NCBI GenBank assembly: GCA_023375785.1
Contig: SZWC01003926.1
Location: 119,081-183,080, forward strand
Length of the DNA: 64,000 bases
From: Penium margaritaceum
Lineage: Eukaryota; Streptophyta; Zygnematophyceae; Desmidiales; Peniaceae
Reading direction: 5' to 3'
Shown: positions 62,243 to 64,000 of the stretch, in pieces
How positions within the stretch are numbered: position 1 is the stretch's first letter
How the letters are laid out: each line of letters starts with the position of its first letter
Position numbers and translations under genes: made by a program
The notes under the pieces: generated by a model
What the model was told of the DNA's origin: nothing
The model's input: only the letters and a program-made list of their open reading frames with translations
The model's database searches: none

Positions 62243-63276
62243 TTCTGCTGCTGCTGCTTCTTCTTCTGCTGCTGCTGCTTCTGCTGCTGAGGGGACGCCT
62301 GTCGCGGAAGCAGTTTCGGCGCCATGGGGGAGCTAGAGCGGTGGTTGTACTCCACTTCGCTGTTGAGAGAGCGGGGTTGCGGTTGAGAGTTTGGGTTTCG
62401 ACCCTCTGCGGATAAAGGGAGAAAAAGAGGATAGAGAGCAAAAGAAGAAGGGTGAGGGAGGAGGGGAAGGGGGGGAGGTGAAGAGGTGTGCGAGAGGGAA
62501 AGGAGGGAAGTGGGATGGGGGAGTGGGGAGTCCACGTGGAGAACAAGGTGTTCACAGCTTAGGCACAGGCACAAGTGCTGCCACTGCCAGGCTGTGCATG
62601 AAGGTGATTCCTGGGCAAGTGGTAGACTGCAAAAGGACAAGGATGGGAGATCGTCTCTCTCTCTCTCTCTGTGAGACGGTGAGGGGTTCAAGGTGTGGTA
62701 GCAAGAAGTTCGAGGAAGGAGCTCGGATAGCCTTCACTCTTTAAATGATGACCTGTCACTCACTCATAGGTTCAAGAGAGAAGTCTGAATCCGACAAAAG
62801 AAGGAGGGGGGGTGCCCAATGAGGGTGGTCTGGAGAAAAACAGTTTTGGGTGTTTCAGGCGCTTAGGCCTAGCACGAGAAAAGGGGGGAGGGGAGAGGGG
62901 GGAGCGTAGGGAGAGAGTGGAAGGGGGGGATGGAGGGGGACGCAGCCCTCGCAAGGTGTGTATACCCACCATGAAGAGTAGTGGAGGGCAATTCTGACTT
63001 GTCTTTGTACAGTCCGGACTGCCGCACATCCGCAGGATCTATGGAGCTCCCGGACGTTGCTGGCGGCCCTGGCGATGCAGCCGAGGACCTCACAGCTGCG
63101 GGCGCGCTCCGCCAATCCGTTGCAGAAATCGGGCAGTGCGCGGACGAATCTGAACCGTCCAGTCTGCCACTTTGGGACGGTTGAGAGCGCGTGGCGCCTC
63201 GGCCGTGGTTGGTCACGATGTCGCTCTCGGCCGAGCAGCCAGGCGTGCTCTTGGAAAGGCCCAAATTGCGTTCCAT
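60555..63276 (-). CDS. Paralogue B: unrecognised Q/A/S-rich three-exon protein, about 639 residues
   Basis: I do not recognise the family. Exon 1 is 62970-63276 (donor gtgggt), exon 2 is 61068-62405 (acceptor tccgcag, donor gtatgg) and exon 3 is 60555-60829 (acceptor gcatgcag, stop TGA). All phases fit and the frame is open throughout. Residues 1-102 include DPADVRQSGLYKDKSELPST. About 103-132 include SLNSEVEYNHRSSSPMAPKL. About 141-174 are Q-rich, about 233-246 form an Ala run, and about 417-450 are Ser-rich. ESIEYYKQNSQCINWQ closes exon 2. The final 91 residues (DVHELCASM to HEVYINQ) match paralogue A at about 75 positions, so this tail is the constrained domain. No signal peptide or membrane segment is evident. 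The long disordered part with a compact tail recalls regulatory or RNA-binding proteins, but that is a guess. The start is uncertain: an in-frame stop lies about 40 codons upstream, and similarity to A continues before this ATG. Confidence 0.65.
62190..62291 (-). repeat. CAG repeat encoding a Q-rich tract in paralogue B
   Basis: CTG/CTT units on the + strand read as CAG/AAG on the coding strand and encode about 30 Gln with interspersed Lys. In paralogue A the same place (15185-15245) is much shorter. The tract is therefore length-variable between copies and probably within populations. Confidence 0.9.
62406..62969 (-). other. Intron 1 of paralogue B
   Basis: This 564-bp intron has a GTGGGT donor and a CCGCAG acceptor. 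It contains a pyrimidine-rich tract before the acceptor and a GA/CT simple repeat at about 62655-62672. Much of it happens to be open in the frame of exon 2, so a long single frame from 62691 appears. Homology to A and the conserved splice sites argue that this stretch is intronic. Confidence 0.6.
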
Positions 63277-64000
63277 CGCCGTAGCCGCTCCGGAGTGCCT
63301 CGCGCTCCGGGAGAGCGGCTCGTCTCGGGCGCCGCGTACGGGTCCGAGCCGCCTCGCGCTTTGCTCGAGCGGTTCGACTCTAGGGCGCCGGGCGCCTGTT
63401 GACCTCAGTGGTCAGGACCAGGTGACCCGAAGGCGGCAGACGTCTGCAGTAGTCTCTCCGTTTGGAAGACGCCTCCGGCAGAGGAGAACTAGCGAGCCCG
63501 CGGGGTTCCAATCTCGGTTTTCCGGGGCGCTCCGCACGAAGAAGTGTAGGAAATGGTGAGGGAAGAAGGGGCAGAGGACGAAGGAGATGGGAGATGGGAA
63601 CGAGATCACTTCAACGCGGTGCGCTTCGACAGAAGACTGCGTGAGGGTCGGGGGCTGGCAGGGTGGAGGTGGACATCCCCAAGCCGGGGAGCTTGCGACC
63701 TGTGGACGAAGCGTAGCGACTCCGGCAACCAGCGAGAGAGTAAGGACGCCCACCACGACCAGGCGACCAGGCGGCCTAGTGAAAGGACGACGGCAGTCTG
63801 GCGGCGATGTGGAGCACGCAAGTGAGGGTCGGCCAGGGACAACGTTCCTGGCGGCGGATAAAGACGATGCGCAGCGCCTCGGTGTACTGAGGCTGCGAGT
63901 CGAACCGGCTATGGCTGTGTGCGGCCTGGTGATGTCGGTGTGCTCCTGCGGAGAAAGGGAGTGAACGGTTGTGCGGATAGATTACCAATGACAGGGGAGC
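63277..64000 (-). promoter_or_regulatory. 5' flank of paralogue B, partly conserved with paralogue A
   Basis: This contains the exact 20-bp block shared with A (63796-63815 against 13456-13475) and the block near 63585-63625 shared with 13610-13650. The region 63277-63400 is also similar to the part of exon 1 of A that precedes this gene's chosen ATG. The distance from the 20-bp block to the end of exon 1 is nearly the same in both copies (about 845 and 890 bp). It is probably promoter plus 5' UTR, and it is cut by the window end. Confidence 0.55.

Noticed and set aside
60730-62691. A single 653-codon open frame on the - strand
   Set aside because: It reads through intron 1 and into intron 2 of paralogue B. 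Comparison with paralogue A and the conserved splice sites support the three-exon model instead. Only 61068-62405 of it is taken as coding.

Overview
The window looks like nuclear DNA of a green-lineage eukaryote. Evidence: spliceosomal introns, plant-type Ty1/copia and Ty3 chromovirus fossils, and tRNA-iMet primer sites that match the plant initiator tRNA as I know it. A streptophyte alga or bryophyte is my best guess, but nothing here fixes the species. The sequence is a draft: there are N runs at 14381-14852, 40118-40154 and 46997.

Layout. (1) 1 to about 12.68 kb is strongly AT-rich, with no gene I can support. It holds one island, 4.1-6.3 kb, with a broken Ty3 chromovirus. (2) At about 12.68 kb the base composition changes abruptly to GC-rich. 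At 13.4-16.6 kb lies a three-exon host gene on the + strand (paralogue A). (3) 17.0-60.05 kb is a nested pile of at least seven broken Ty1/copia elements, one solo LTR and several lone LTRs on both strands. A short patch of apparent host exons (48.3-50.35 kb, - strand) and a simple-repeat-rich stretch (50.4-52.7 kb) lie between them. (4) At 60.3-63.9 kb is a second copy of the same three-exon gene (paralogue B), inverted relative to A. Homology covers the 5' flank, all exons, the splice sites and the 3' UTR.

The most interesting points are these. The inverted gene pair encodes a Q/S/A-rich protein of unknown function whose last exon (91 residues) is strongly conserved. One copia family carries a primer-binding site complementary to the anticodon stem-loop of initiator tRNA-Met (half-tRNA priming). 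One copia element has LTRs that face each other yet share the same 5-bp target duplication, which implies inversion after a single insertion. The small set of phase-compatible exons at 48.3-50.1 kb looks like the 3' part of a host gene caught between transposons. Two sequence gaps are flanked by exact repeats that are probably assembly artefacts. No operon, CRISPR array, rRNA or tRNA gene was seen.
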